Positions 26,381-35,917 of a stretch of DNA of 64,000 nucleotides are shown here, one piece after another. Every line of letters begins with the position of its first letter. The first letter of the stretch is position 1. The notes beneath the pieces were generated by a model. That model was not told where the DNA came from. It was given only the letters and a program-made list of their open reading frames with translations, and searched no databases. The translations under genes were made by a program, and so were the position numbers. The DNA comes from Balneolaceae bacterium UBA7797 (GTDB lineage: Bacteria; Bacteroidota; Rhodothermia; Balneolales; Balneolaceae): positions 87,523 to 151,522 of the forward strand of contig DLCN01000023.1 in assembly GCA_002480645.1 (NCBI GenBank). Reading direction: 5' to 3'.

Positions 26381-27562
26381 TCAATTGTGAAGCTTATCCA
26401 TTTTGTCTTTTAGACGCTTAACAGTCAAGTGGGTATATTTTTCCGTTACTTTCTGGCTCGAATGTCCAGCCATGTAACTTGCTTCAGCCGTATGAAACCC
26501 TTTCTCAATCCAGGTAGTAACGGCTTGGTGGCGCATTCCATGTAAAGTACGAGAGGTAGGAATACCTGCTTCTTTGCAGTAACGCTTAAATTCCCGATAC
26601 ACTCTCATACCACGAACCGGTTGGCCTTTTGTATTTCCACCGGTATAAATAAACACATAATCACTGGGGATTATCTTACCACGAATCTTTAAGTACCCAT
26701 TCAGTTCATTTTTTAATTCATTAATGATGGGGATCAGCCGTTCTTTTCGGCCTTTGGTGGGTGGTAGGGAAATGTAGCTTAATTCTCCATCTTCATAGAT
26801 CAGGTTTTCACCTTTCAGTCCGGAGTAGGAAAGTTCAGGATCATAAGCCGCTTCATGTTTTCGGAGTCCACCATAGAAGTACAATGCCACAATAGGTTTG
26901 AACCAATGCTGAACCAAATTAGGGTCAAATTCGGGTAAGTCTTTCTTTCTGGCCAACTCTTCATCGAATTTCTTAAAAAGAATTCCAAGTTCTTCCTCAG
27001 AAATCATTTTAGGCCGGGTATTTTCCCGAATTCTCGGTAAATCCTGTTTAAGTGCAGGAAAGTAGTCCTTCTCCACAATGTTTTTTTTCAGCAGAAACTT
27101 CCACCATGATCGGAAGTGCCGGAAATAATAATGCCTTGTAGCCGAGGTAATACCCTTTTTGAATATCACATTCTCAAAATGGTAGCTTAAAACATTGGTT
27201 GGATGCACATCCGATAACTCATTTAATTCCACAAAATGATCTAAAGCTCGCTGGTAGGCTCCAATAGTTGCCGGAGAGAGGTGGTTTTTTGATTTGTAGA
27301 ATAGCTTGATAGATTCGCTAACCGTGTTGCAAAGAACGGTTTCTTTTTGCGTATTTCTTTGCAATTCTTTTTTGGGATCGAAACCATTAGCAAAGGGATT
27401 GATCCTGCCCAATGATTCCAGCTTTTCCAGTTCTTTAAGCATTTTCTCGGCCACGTCTTTATGACGGGTGCCCAATGCTTTTCGGGTAGATTTCACTTTT
27501 CCGTCAACAGAAGTTCTCCAGTTGATTGAATAATACTTGCCGCGTTTTGTTAGAAATGCCAT
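26381..27562 (-). CDS. int: Tyrosine recombinase / site-specific integrase of the genomic island
   Basis: DNA strand-exchange enzyme of 393 residues. The start ATG at 27562 has a clear ribosome-binding site (GAGGAAA about 6 nt upstream); the longer frame from 27607 is unlikely. It has an N-terminal Arm-type DNA-binding region (TKRGKYYSINWRTS), a SAM-like core-binding domain (about 95-185) and a C-terminal catalytic domain with GGLRKHEA (Arg), HGMRHQ (His, Arg), AGHSS (His) and nucleophile Y376 in TEKYTHL. All catalytic positions are present, so it should be active. It lies about 270 nt from the broken tRNA at 27830-27872, the usual place for an island integrase next to its attachment site. 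Confidence 0.93.
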   Translation of the reverse strand: MAFLTKRGKYYSINWRTSVDGKVKSTRKALGTRHKDVAEKMLKELEKLESLGRINPFANGFDPKKELQRNTQKETVLCNTVSESIKLFYKSKNHLSPATIGAYQRALDHFVELNELSDVHPTNVLSYHFENVIFKKGITSATRHYYFRHFRSWWKFLLKKNIVEKDYFPALKQDLPRIRENTRPKMISEEELGILFKKFDEELARKKDLPEFDPNLVQHWFKPIVALYFYGGLRKHEAAYDPELSYSGLKGENLIYEDGELSYISLPPTKGRKERLIPIINELKNELNGYLKIRGKIIPSDYVFIYTGGNTKGQPVRGMRVYREFKRYCKEAGIPTSRTLHGMRHQAVTTWIEKGFHTAEASYMAGHSSQKVTEKYTHLTVKRLKDKMDKLHN

Positions 27563-27607
27563 AGTAGTTTCCTCATTATTTAGTTGAGAGTTAGAAGCGA
27601 CTCTCAT

Positions 27608-28020
27608 CTCAAAAAGCCTGAACTACTTTCCTTTTTCATGTACACCAAGATGTACACCAAGAATGGGAAATTTAGGGAATGAATTGTTCACTTTTGTTCC
27701 CTTCCATTCGCTTACAAAAGTAAGTAAATAGGCTTTTTTTTTGACTATGGTGGGCAAATATTGGGTTTTTGAAGCCCTAATATCGTTAATTAAAAAAACG
27801 GGATTTGCAGGTAATTGGATTGCGTTTTCTCGATTATGAGTCGACTGCTCTAACCAACTGAGCTATGGGCCCCAATTGCGAAAGGCATCAAATTTACGAG
27901 CTTTACCTCCTTTTTGAAAACCTTTTTTTCATCTTATTTCCTCTTCTTTGATCCTGCATCATCGTGGTTGCGTATATACGTTTCTTTTATCACCTTTGGC
28001 CAAACAATGGGTTTCAATAG
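27608..28020. other. Gene-free junction region between island integrase and chromosomal backbone
   Basis: About 410 nt without a protein gene. It holds the tRNA remnant at 27830-27872 and a T-rich stretch near 27728-27742. I see no second half of the tRNA here and no direct repeat of the anticodon-stem sequence elsewhere in the window. Attachment-site arm repeats recognised by the integrase may lie between 27610 and 27830 but I cannot single them out. Confidence 0.6.
27830..27872 (-). pseudogene. Truncated tRNA gene, 5' 43 nt of a CAU-anticodon tRNA (island attachment junction)
   Basis: Read on the minus strand, positions 27872 to 27830 give a tRNA acceptor strand GGGCCCA, TA at 8-9, a full D arm (AGCTCAGTTGGTTAGAGC), the 5' anticodon stem, the loop CTCATAA with anticodon CAU, and four bases of the 3' stem (TCGA). 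Pairing and tRNA identity then stop: the next bases are GAAAACGC, and no variable loop, T arm (GGTTCGA) or TGGGCCC acceptor strand follows. The identity is Met or CAU-Ile by anticodon. The break is best explained by integration within the anticodon stem-loop, with the functional copy expected at the other end of the element. Confidence 0.82.
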
Positions 28021-31014
28021 ATGTTCATGGATTTAAGCAAGGTGTTATGGCTGGTTATTGCATTATGTCCGGCTTTGGGGTTTTCACAATCACTCGTTAC
28101 TTATAATTCGTACTGGGATCAGTATGTGGTCCGGAATGTAGATCGTGACGACGGATTATACCGGGATGAGGTCTACGAAACCTTTCAGGACAGCAGTGGA
28201 TTTATCTGGGTGGCTAATTATGCCTATATGTTCAGATACGATGGCCTATCAATGGAACCGAACAGCATGGGTATTGGCCGTACCGGCGTATTCGATGAAT
28301 TTAAAGTGGATAGCGACGGCCATCTCTGGATCCCCGGCACCGGTATCGGTCTGCACCGGATCATGGGAGACTCTATCCGCACGTTCACCAGCGCCGATGG
28401 TATTCAGGGCAGTTCCATCCGCACGCTTTCTTTTACTAAAGGGGACTCCGTTTTTGTGGGCGATTATCTGCATGGAGTGAGCGTGATCTATCAGGATTCG
28501 GTCATCTTCACCATTGATGAAGCAAGCGGGCTGGCCGGAGACCGGGTATTCCGCATTTTTACAGATTCCCGCAATAATGTGTGGATCGGCACTACAAACG
28601 GACTCAGCATCTACAGGAATGGTTCGCTGACGACTTTCTCGACCGAAAACGGATTGCCTGAGAATTCCATCAAAGTGATAAAGGAGTTAAAGAACGGAGA
28701 GATATGGGTAGCTACAGAAAAGTCGGGGATCGTCATTTTCAGGGATACAAAACCGGTGAGATATCTTACTCAAAAAGAAGGTCTGAGCGGTGAACTGGTG
28801 AGCGAGATCGAAGAACATCCTGTCGATGGTTCCATCTGGTTATCCTATTACGGAAGTGGCGTTGACCGCCTTTTTGAAGGCCATATTGAGAATCTGAATA
28901 GCACAGATGGGTTGATCTCTGATTTCACGAATTCGATCATGTTCGACGACCGGAACCGGGCATATATCGGAACCAATATCGGAATGACCATCCTGATCCC
29001 CCGAAAAGTTGATGTGATCGACGCAGATACACCTGGATTTGGTGATGCCTCCTTGAATGGTGTTGCGGAGGGAAAAGACGGCACCGTGTGGGTGTCAACC
29101 AGTGGAAACGGATTCCGGTATTTTAAGAACGGGAGCTGGAACAGTCCGGGTTCTGATATGCTGAAAACAGAAAGCGGATTGGCCATACTCGCTCTGAATA
29201 ATGGTGATATGGTGTTAAGCACCCGCAGTTCAGGGATCTATATGGTTCGAAATTTTGAGGTGACCGATCACCTTGATACGGATTCCGGTCTCTCGGGAGA
29301 TGAGATCACCTGTCTGGCACAGGATCATATGGACAGGATCTGGGTTGGTTCTTTTAATGGAATTGATGTGCTGGATACCGATTTCAATATTCTATATACC
29401 CTTACCACCGATGATGGGATTCCGAGTCACGCCTGCCTTCAGATGATCACAGATCATGAGCAAAATATCTGGATAGGTTCATTATACGGAGGGGCTTTTA
29501 ACATGAAGGATCGTGAAGTTCTTGCCACATACGATACTTCCGACGGTTTAAGTACGGAAAAGGTATTTGGCCTTTTTGAAAGTTCTGATCAGACTCTGTG
29601 GCTCCTTACCACCGATTACGGATTTCATGGAGTGAAGGATGGAGCTTTCACCCGTTATTACGGAACTCCGGATACTTTTGTAGGGATGACGGAAGATCAT
29701 AACGGCAATTACTGGTTTGCTTCTAATGGCTATGTCGTTTTTCTGGATACCACTGATTTTAAAAAACTGGCTGATAATGAATTAGAACAACTTCGCTTTC
29801 AGCGGTTCAATGCTGATGACGGGGTTCCTGCAGCAAGATTTTCGTATGGCAACAGTTCGGTTATAACGACTCTTTCTACCGGAGAGGTCCTCATCCCTTC
29901 CTTAAAAGGATTACTCGTTATCGACCCGGAAAAGGTGGTTCATGATGAGATCAATTTTTTCCCATACATCAACAAATTACAGATCAATGGTGAAGAGCAA
30001 ACCACGACAGGTTCGGTGACTCTTGACCCCGGAAATAATCGTATTGAGATCTCTTATTCGGCCTTAAATCTGGAATCTCCATCCAAAACAAAATTCAGGA
30101 TACGGCTTCAGGGAATGGATGATGAATGGGTGAATGTGGGGGATCGAAGGACGGCATTTTACGACTATCTGCCGGATGGTAATTATACATTTCAGGTTTC
30201 GGCGACGGGCCCTGATGGGATTTGGAATCAACATCTGGCGAGTTTAGCTATCACCGTAAATCCTCCGTTCTATAAAATGTGGTGGTTCCGCCTTCTCGCT
30301 TTGCTCAGTTTCGGTCTTTTGATCGCAGCGGCTGTTCGCATTCAGTCGAATATCAAAGTGCAAAAACTAAACCGGGAACTCGCCCTTCAGCAAAAAATTC
30401 AGCATGAACGGGAGCGAATTTCCAGAGACCTGCACGACAACGTGGGTTCGCAGATCACCAATCTGATCACCGGGATCGAGATCAGTAATCTGCACATCAA
30501 AAAAGATCAGGGCGACAAAGCAATCGATCTTTTGCAACAATTAGATATGGATGCCCGGGGAGCCATGACGGAACTGCGGGAGACTATCTGGCTGCTCGAT
30601 CGAGACACCATCACCATAAAAGAGTTTGAGTCACACCTCCGCAATTACATTAAGCGTAACGAATATGCCTTGAAGGGACTATCGGTGACAATCAATAATT
30701 CGGTGGATACAGAGACCTGGCTGAATCCGACTCAGTCTTTGCATTTATTGAGAATCACACAGGAAACGCTGAATAATTGCAATAAATATGCACAGGCGGA
30801 TACTTTTACCATCAACATTGCACAACGGGATAACATCATTGATCTCGAATTTATTGATGATGGCACTGGCTTTGAAATGAATGGCCATGCTGAGGCCGGG
30901 AATGGACTCAAAAATATGCAGGAACGTGCCGGCGAGTTAAACGGTGTACTTAAGATCGAAAGTACCGGCGGAAAAGGAACGTCCATTACATTAAGTTTTC
31001 CGATTATACCCTAA
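28021..31014 (+). CDS. Propeller-type sensor histidine kinase (Reg_prop, Y_Y_Y, HisKA_3, HATPase_c)
   Basis: Membrane-bound sensor of 997 residues. A signal peptide (to about residue 22, FGFSQ) is followed by many two-component-regulator propeller repeats (about 35-640, recurring IWVG/VWIGT and DGL elements), a Y_Y_Y domain (about 665-725), a transmembrane helix near 755-775 and a cytoplasmic kinase. The phosphorylated H805 sits in RDLHDNVG, a HisKA_3 H-box; the ATPase domain has the N-box NNCNKYA, DDGTGF and GNGLKNMQERAG. There is no fused receiver or AraC domain, so it is not a hybrid one-component type; it signals to the NarL-type regulator directly downstream. The ligand is unknown. Confidence 0.93.
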   Translation: MFMDLSKVLWLVIALCPALGFSQSLVTYNSYWDQYVVRNVDRDDGLYRDEVYETFQDSSGFIWVANYAYMFRYDGLSMEPNSMGIGRTGVFDEFKVDSDGHLWIPGTGIGLHRIMGDSIRTFTSADGIQGSSIRTLSFTKGDSVFVGDYLHGVSVIYQDSVIFTIDEASGLAGDRVFRIFTDSRNNVWIGTTNGLSIYRNGSLTTFSTENGLPENSIKVIKELKNGEIWVATEKSGIVIFRDTKPVRYLTQKEGLSGELVSEIEEHPVDGSIWLSYYGSGVDRLFEGHIENLNSTDGLISDFTNSIMFDDRNRAYIGTNIGMTILIPRKVDVIDADTPGFGDASLNGVAEGKDGTVWVSTSGNGFRYFKNGSWNSPGSDMLKTESGLAILALNNGDMVLSTRSSGIYMVRNFEVTDHLDTDSGLSGDEITCLAQDHMDRIWVGSFNGIDVLDTDFNILYTLTTDDGIPSHACLQMITDHEQNIWIGSLYGGAFNMKDREVLATYDTSDGLSTEKVFGLFESSDQTLWLLTTDYGFHGVKDGAFTRYYGTPDTFVGMTEDHNGNYWFASNGYVVFLDTTDFKKLADNELEQLRFQRFNADDGVPAARFSYGNSSVITTLSTGEVLIPSLKGLLVIDPEKVVHDEINFFPYINKLQINGEEQTTTGSVTLDPGNNRIEISYSALNLESPSKTKFRIRLQGMDDEWVNVGDRRTAFYDYLPDGNYTFQVSATGPDGIWNQHLASLAITVNPPFYKMWWFRLLALLSFGLLIAAAVRIQSNIKVQKLNRELALQQKIQHERERISRDLHDNVGSQITNLITGIEISNLHIKKDQGDKAIDLLQQLDMDARGAMTELRETIWLLDRDTITIKEFESHLRNYIKRNEYALKGLSVTINNSVDTETWLNPTQSLHLLRITQETLNNCNKYAQADTFTINIAQRDNIIDLEFIDDGTGFEMNGHAEAGNGLKNMQERAGELNGVLKIESTGGKGTSITLSFPIIP

Positions 31015-31057
31015 TCAGGGTATGGTCAAAGCGCATGAATTTGAGTTTATTAATTCT

Positions 31058-31714
31058 ATGAGTATACGAATAGGCATAGTAGATGATCAGAAGAAGATCA
31101 GAGACAATCTGGAAACCCGTTTTTCATTTTTTGATGGAATTGATGTGGTTATGCTGGCTCAAAATGGCAAGGATGCTATCAAACAGCTAAAAAGCATGAA
31201 AAAAGATAGTATCCCGACCGTACTTCTGATGGATATTGAAATGCCGGTCATGGATGGCGTTGAAACTACCCGGATCATAAAAAAAGATTTTCCGGATATT
31301 GATATCATGATGCAGACGGTGTTTGAAGATGAAGAGAACATCTTCAAAAGTATTCAGGCCGGTGCCTCCGGATATCTTCTCAAAGATGACCCTATCGATA
31401 AATACGTGATTGCTATCGAAGAAATGGTTGATGGCGGCGCACCGATCTCATCGAGTGTTGCTCTGAAATTGCTCCAATACATGCGGGAAACTAACGCCGC
31501 AGCTTCTGCCGGCAGTGAGGACTTCTCGCTTACCTCCCGCGAACTGGATATCCTGAAAGGAATCGTCGATGATCTGACGGAGTTTCAGATCGGTGATCAG
31601 TTGTTTATCAGTCCGCATACGGTTCGTACACACATCAAGAATATCTACAAGAAACTGCATGTGCATACCCGGGCTTCCGCAGTAAAAATTGCTCTTCAGA
31701 ACCGTTTGGTTTAA
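31058..31714 (+). CDS. NarL/LuxR-family response regulator, partner of the upstream kinase
   Basis: Cytoplasmic transcription regulator of 218 residues. The start at ATG 31058 (MSIRIGIVDDQ) gives the canonical receiver N-terminus; the frame open from 31022 adds 12 non-conserved residues. Phosphoacceptor D59 lies in LLMDIEMPVMDG and the conserved Lys in YLLKDD. The C-terminal LuxR-type helix-turn-helix starts at LTSRELDIL and contains FISPHTVRTHIKNIYKKLHV. It follows the HisKA_3 kinase by 43 nt, the standard pairing. Target genes are unknown. Confidence 0.93.
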   Translation: MSIRIGIVDDQKKIRDNLETRFSFFDGIDVVMLAQNGKDAIKQLKSMKKDSIPTVLLMDIEMPVMDGVETTRIIKKDFPDIDIMMQTVFEDEENIFKSIQAGASGYLLKDDPIDKYVIAIEEMVDGGAPISSSVALKLLQYMRETNAAASAGSEDFSLTSRELDILKGIVDDLTEFQIGDQLFISPHTVRTHIKNIYKKLHVHTRASAVKIALQNRLV

Positions 31715-31919
31715 TCTCGGTATTACTGCTTGCAATAGCGATCTAAAGCATTTGTTCACAAGCTACATCAGTCCTTCCATTAGACCGGAAATGCTTTTTA
31801 CGCAGGTATGACTTCTTACTGTTCTTCTTCGCAGTATCTGAGTTATCTGTGTGCTGATTCTCGTTAAGTAACCGGCCGGTCCGTAACTTCCGGCGTCATT
31901 ACCTTGCATTTCAACCAAT

Positions 31920-31950
31920 AAAAAAAGCTGCATCCGGGGCGGGATGCAGC
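31920..31950 (-). terminator. Rho-independent terminator downstream of the OmpA/PD40 gene
   Basis: Arms GCTGCATCC (31927-31935) and GGATGCAGC (31942-31950) form a 9-bp stem; on the minus strand the stem is followed by a run of seven T (complement of 31920-31926). It lies 44 nt after the minus-strand stop. Confidence 0.85.
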
Positions 31951-31993
31951 CTGTATCAGAGGTGCAGGTATCGCAGATATCTACCTATTGCTA

Positions 31994-34828
31994 TCAGAAG
32001 GCAAGACCTGCTCTCAGTACAATACCTGTTCCTCCTCCTCCATTTTGAATCGCCAGTCCGCCACTCAGGAACTTGAATTTAGCCCGGGCTCCTAATTCCA
32101 GCCAGCTTGGACCTTCTACGGTAGCGGTAGTGTAGGTCTCGTTACCATCCGTTTCTTCATTCGGTTCCACATTTACAAAGCTCAGCAGATTGTAATTATA
32201 AGAGACGTAAGGTGATATTTTGATGTCGCTGATCTCCATATTATACCTCGCACGGGCCATCAGCGGTAATCCCCAGCTGCTGAAGTAATAGTCATAGGTT
32301 TCCCCGCTAAGCGGAGTCAGATATTCTTCTTTATGAAATACCAGATAAGCTCCGGCTCCGTAATCGAAGGTCAACGGGAGATTTACGGTAGAGCTGAGAT
32401 CTACATACTTGATCCATTCAATACCTCCACCTAAAGCACCACCCATGAAGTATCCATAGATATTACGCTCGCTCATACCATCCCCGCTGTGGATGAGCAC
32501 TCCGGCACCGCTCACATTTGAAAAAGCATGCGCTCCGTTTCCGGAATGCGTAAGGAACTGAATGTCTGAACCTCCAAAGGCACTGATGTCATTTCCGTCC
32601 GCATCTATGAACCAGGCTGATGACTGCGTTTCTTCTTCGTCCTCGTCATCGTCATCGGTATAAACTACAATATCCTCGTCATCATCGTAGTCAATGTCGT
32701 AGCAGGCAGCGCCATCAGGAATTCCTCCATTTAAGGCAGCCTGACGGTACAGCTCATACAAATTCACATCTGTCTCAGTTTCTTCTTCCGTTCCATCTGC
32801 CTGAGCCAGCATATCTCCGGTTCCTTCCAGCGTATTACTCAATACTTTCACTTCCACCCGGCGATTTTCCTGTCGCCCTTCCGGGGTTTCATTCGAGGCA
32901 CGGGGCTCGGTCTCGCCATATCCTTTCGCAGAGATACGATTGGTGGAAATGCCTTTATCTACCACGTATTTAACCACGGCCTCGGCTCGGGCCTGACTAA
33001 GTTCCATGTTGCTTTCATCGGAACCCACATTATCGGTATGACCACCGATCTCAACCACCAACGTAGATTTAGCCATGATGTCGTATAGCCTGTCCAGTTC
33101 CTGCATACTTTCCGATCTCAGATTATCGCTCCCTGTATCGAAATAGATATTCTCCAGTACGATACGGGCCCCTTCATTGGCCTCTGTGAGCTGAATATCC
33201 TTACGTACTTCTTTATACCCGGAATTCCCCTCCAGCCAACTGATCCGTGCTCTTCGTATCGCTGCGTTCAGGTCACCCTGAGCTTCATTCATCTGTTTGG
33301 TCAATGCTGTAAGTTGATCAAATTCCTCATCCAGATCGGCTGAATTACTCGCCAGCAGCAGTTCGAACTCATCTTTAGCCTCCTCGATCTCGCCCAGAGC
33401 ATTTCGCATCCGGTATAGTTCAGATCCCAGTTCCTCACTGAATGCGATGGAGTCGTCCACCATAGTTTTCAGATCCAGCATTTCGGTCTGAAATAAATAT
33501 CCTTTCTGATTGGCTGTGATCAGATATCGACGACCAAATGGCAGGGTGATCAGATATTCACCCGTCTTTGAATTACTGGTGGCATAACCTAATTGTTCAC
33601 CGGTATCAAAATCACTCCAGTGCAAGGTGGCTGCGATCAGACTATCATTCTGATCAGTCACTTCACCGAAGATAGTCACCACCGGATCCGGACGCATTTC
33701 CGGAGGCAGGATCATTCTGAAAATATCTTCCCCACCAAAACCATCACCTTCACCTGTTGTCTCCCGGGTAAAATAAGCTACACTACCCGAAGCCGGGATG
33801 GTGAAGTCTTCATCATCCAGTACCGTATTTATATTCTTTCCAAGATTAACCGGGGTGGTCCAGTTATCCCAGCCATCACCAATTCTCCGGCTGACAAACA
33901 GATCCGTGCCTCCAAAACCTGCATGACCGTCGGAGGAGAAATACAATGTTCTGCCATCGGCGTTCAGATAGGGCCATTTTTCCGTACCCGGAGAGTTAAT
34001 GACCGGTGAGATCGGTACCGGTTTGGTCCATCTTCCGTTCTTCAAATGGGTGATGTAGATGTCGGTTTCGTAATCAGCACCTTTCGCATCGGTCCGGCCT
34101 TCATAGGCCACAAAGATGAGAGTTTTGCCATCGGGAGAAAGATTGGCCATCGACTCCCATTCGTCGCTGTTCACGTCCCCTCCAAGATTACAGGGTACCG
34201 TCCAGCTGTCGCCGATCTTTGCACTATAAAAGAAATCCCCGCTGCCAAACCGACCTTTGTAATTCCCGAAAACAATGGCTGCATTTCCATCCGACGAAAG
34301 TGATAATATACCTTCGTGGGTATCGGTATTAATGATACGCCCCATATTTTCTGGTGCCGACCAAACCCCGTTCTCATCCAGCGTGGAGTACCAGACATCC
34401 TCGCCGCCATATCCGCCGGTACGATCACTGGAATTGAAGTACATCTTCTTTCCATCGGTCGATATTCGTGGCAGATATTCGTCGATCTCCGAATTCACAT
34501 TCGCGCCGATATTATCAATAAATACCTCTTCTTCAGGAGCTTTCAGCAATTCGATCACTTTATTGATCTTTAATTTATCCGCCCCGGAATAATTATCGCG
34601 GTATTTCTCATACATCTCTATCGCCTTATCCCAGTTTTTAAGCGCCGTATAACTTTTTGCTGCACCGAGATAATTAGATGAACCGGATGCCGCAGCTCTT
34701 ACATACGCATTCGCCGCTGATTGATATTTACCGCTTTCAAACAGCTCATCAGCACTTTGTGCCGATATAACCCCGCTAAATCCTGCTGCAAATAATAGCA
34801 GGAACACTACCCTTTTTATTGTTTTCAT
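31994..34828 (-). CDS. OmpA-family envelope protein with TPR, PD40 propeller and C-terminal barrel-like domain
   Basis: Periplasmic/outer-membrane protein of 944 residues. A signal peptide (GVISAQ) precedes a short TPR region (about 25-110), PD40/WD40-like repeats (about 120-370; recurring FxSxGxxGxGGxDL), a beta-sandwich segment near 385-450 and a coiled-coil stretch. The OmpA peptidoglycan-binding domain (about 555-665) has IYFDTGSDNLR, GGHTDNVGSD and NRRVEV. An Asp/Glu-rich linker near 715-745 leads to about 190 residues of alternating strands ending in a terminal Phe (RAGLAF), as in outer-membrane barrels. The OmpA-PD40 combination is common in Bacteroidota; the extra C-terminal part is not standard. 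Confidence 0.88.
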   Translation of the reverse strand: MKTIKRVVFLLLFAAGFSGVISAQSADELFESGKYQSAANAYVRAAASGSSNYLGAAKSYTALKNWDKAIEMYEKYRDNYSGADKLKINKVIELLKAPEEEVFIDNIGANVNSEIDEYLPRISTDGKKMYFNSSDRTGGYGGEDVWYSTLDENGVWSAPENMGRIINTDTHEGILSLSSDGNAAIVFGNYKGRFGSGDFFYSAKIGDSWTVPCNLGGDVNSDEWESMANLSPDGKTLIFVAYEGRTDAKGADYETDIYITHLKNGRWTKPVPISPVINSPGTEKWPYLNADGRTLYFSSDGHAGFGGTDLFVSRRIGDGWDNWTTPVNLGKNINTVLDDEDFTIPASGSVAYFTRETTGEGDGFGGEDIFRMILPPEMRPDPVVTIFGEVTDQNDSLIAATLHWSDFDTGEQLGYATSNSKTGEYLITLPFGRRYLITANQKGYLFQTEMLDLKTMVDDSIAFSEELGSELYRMRNALGEIEEAKDEFELLLASNSADLDEEFDQLTALTKQMNEAQGDLNAAIRRARISWLEGNSGYKEVRKDIQLTEANEGARIVLENIYFDTGSDNLRSESMQELDRLYDIMAKSTLVVEIGGHTDNVGSDESNMELSQARAEAVVKYVVDKGISTNRISAKGYGETEPRASNETPEGRQENRRVEVKVLSNTLEGTGDMLAQADGTEEETETDVNLYELYRQAALNGGIPDGAACYDIDYDDDEDIVVYTDDDDEDEEETQSSAWFIDADGNDISAFGGSDIQFLTHSGNGAHAFSNVSGAGVLIHSGDGMSERNIYGYFMGGALGGGIEWIKYVDLSSTVNLPLTFDYGAGAYLVFHKEEYLTPLSGETYDYYFSSWGLPLMARARYNMEISDIKISPYVSYNYNLLSFVNVEPNEETDGNETYTTATVEGPSWLELGARAKFKFLSGGLAIQNGGGGTGIVLRAGLAF

Positions 34829-34989
34829 TGTACCCTTTGTTTAATTAACCGGGCAGGAAAAGTACCCCGAATCAGCCCGGCTATTTCTGTTACTAAACAA
34901 ATGTGACTTTCTGTACCCACATTATAAATACCCTATTTGGGGTATTTTAAACTCATATTTAGCGCGACTTAGCAGAATTCAACTCAATT

Positions 34990-35796
34990 TCACTCTCTTC
35001 CGGTTACATAGATCCTGCCTGACGGGTCCATAAACCCAAGATCACCGCTGCGATACTCCTGATCGGTATATGCTGATTCCGACCTTATATATATGGGCGA
35101 TTGTTTCTCCGGTTCTCCCTCACATCTCACATTCACTCCGGCAATTGATCTCCCCATACAATGATGTTCATATTTTGCAGGGATGAGGGAGCTTTTTCTT
35201 TTATGCGCCGCGATTAACCCTCCGGCTTCGGTCTGTCCATAGCCCTGGATCATCCATCGGCAATGCGGTGATAGTTTTTCAAACTCTCCGGCCTGAATCG
35301 GATCTCCGCCAAATACGACTGTGTCGGCAAACCAGTGTTCATCATAAAGTGTCCGCAACACCTGTGGTACCGTGAGCAGGTAATCCGCATTCAGGTCCTG
35401 CACCGTCTGCAACCAAAGTTTATGATCTCCTTTAATTGTGGTGATGAACAGGTATTCACATTCCAGATATTCGGCCATCAGTAACCATGTAAACCCGGCT
35501 ACATGCCAGGGGGCTGCCATCATTAAGAGAAAATGATGCGGCTGTATCTCAAATGCATCAGCAGAATTACGCGCATTCAGCTGTAGTCGTTCGAGCGAAT
35601 TCCAGATGCATTTGGGGTGATCGGTACTCCCGCTTGAAAACAATCCGATATAGAGCCCGTCATCGGGAGGTTTCGGTATTTGAAGATCATGCCCTTGCAG
35701 TTTAGGAGGGATCAAAACCTGTGACCGGGTCGCAGTTAATATGCGATCGATGATCTCTTTGGCAGAACCTTGCAGCGATGTGATCTCATAGTCCAT
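34990..35796 (-). CDS. Short AMP-binding (ANL superfamily) ligase-like protein lacking the C-terminal subdomain
   Basis: A 268-residue protein with the adenylate-forming core: GLFSSGSTDHPK (phosphate loop, normally SSGTTGxPK), an AAPWHVAGF motif, GYGQTEAGG (A5) and YRSGDLGFMDPSGRIYVTGRE (A7-A8, split here by position only). The frame stops immediately after TGRE, at the hinge, so the mobile C-terminal subdomain of about 100 residues is missing; the N-terminus is also short. Size and place recall MenE-like O-succinylbenzoate-CoA ligases of this phylum, but no other men gene is present. It may perform only adenylation, or be a decayed gene. It is divergent from hisF. Confidence 0.7.
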   Translation of the reverse strand: MDYEITSLQGSAKEIIDRILTATRSQVLIPPKLQGHDLQIPKPPDDGLYIGLFSSGSTDHPKCIWNSLERLQLNARNSADAFEIQPHHFLLMMAAPWHVAGFTWLLMAEYLECEYLFITTIKGDHKLWLQTVQDLNADYLLTVPQVLRTLYDEHWFADTVVFGGDPIQAGEFEKLSPHCRWMIQGYGQTEAGGLIAAHKRKSSLIPAKYEHHCMGRSIAGVNVRCEGEPEKQSPIYIRSESAYTDQEYRSGDLGFMDPSGRIYVTGRE

Positions 35797-35917
35797 AATG
35801 GGAGTTTTCAGACATGGTATTCATCATATTTCAATTTTCTGTGACCGAAGCGTTAAGTTTTGTCTTAAAATGGATCAATTCTTCTTATTTTACGCCTCAT
35901 TTTTCGATCAGATAACT

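Noticed and set aside
27600..27872. Group I intron interrupting the tRNA(CAU) anticodon loop
   Set aside because: Such introns are known in bacterial tRNAs, but no T arm or 3' acceptor strand appears within the following bases up to the integrase, and there are no recognisable group I core elements.
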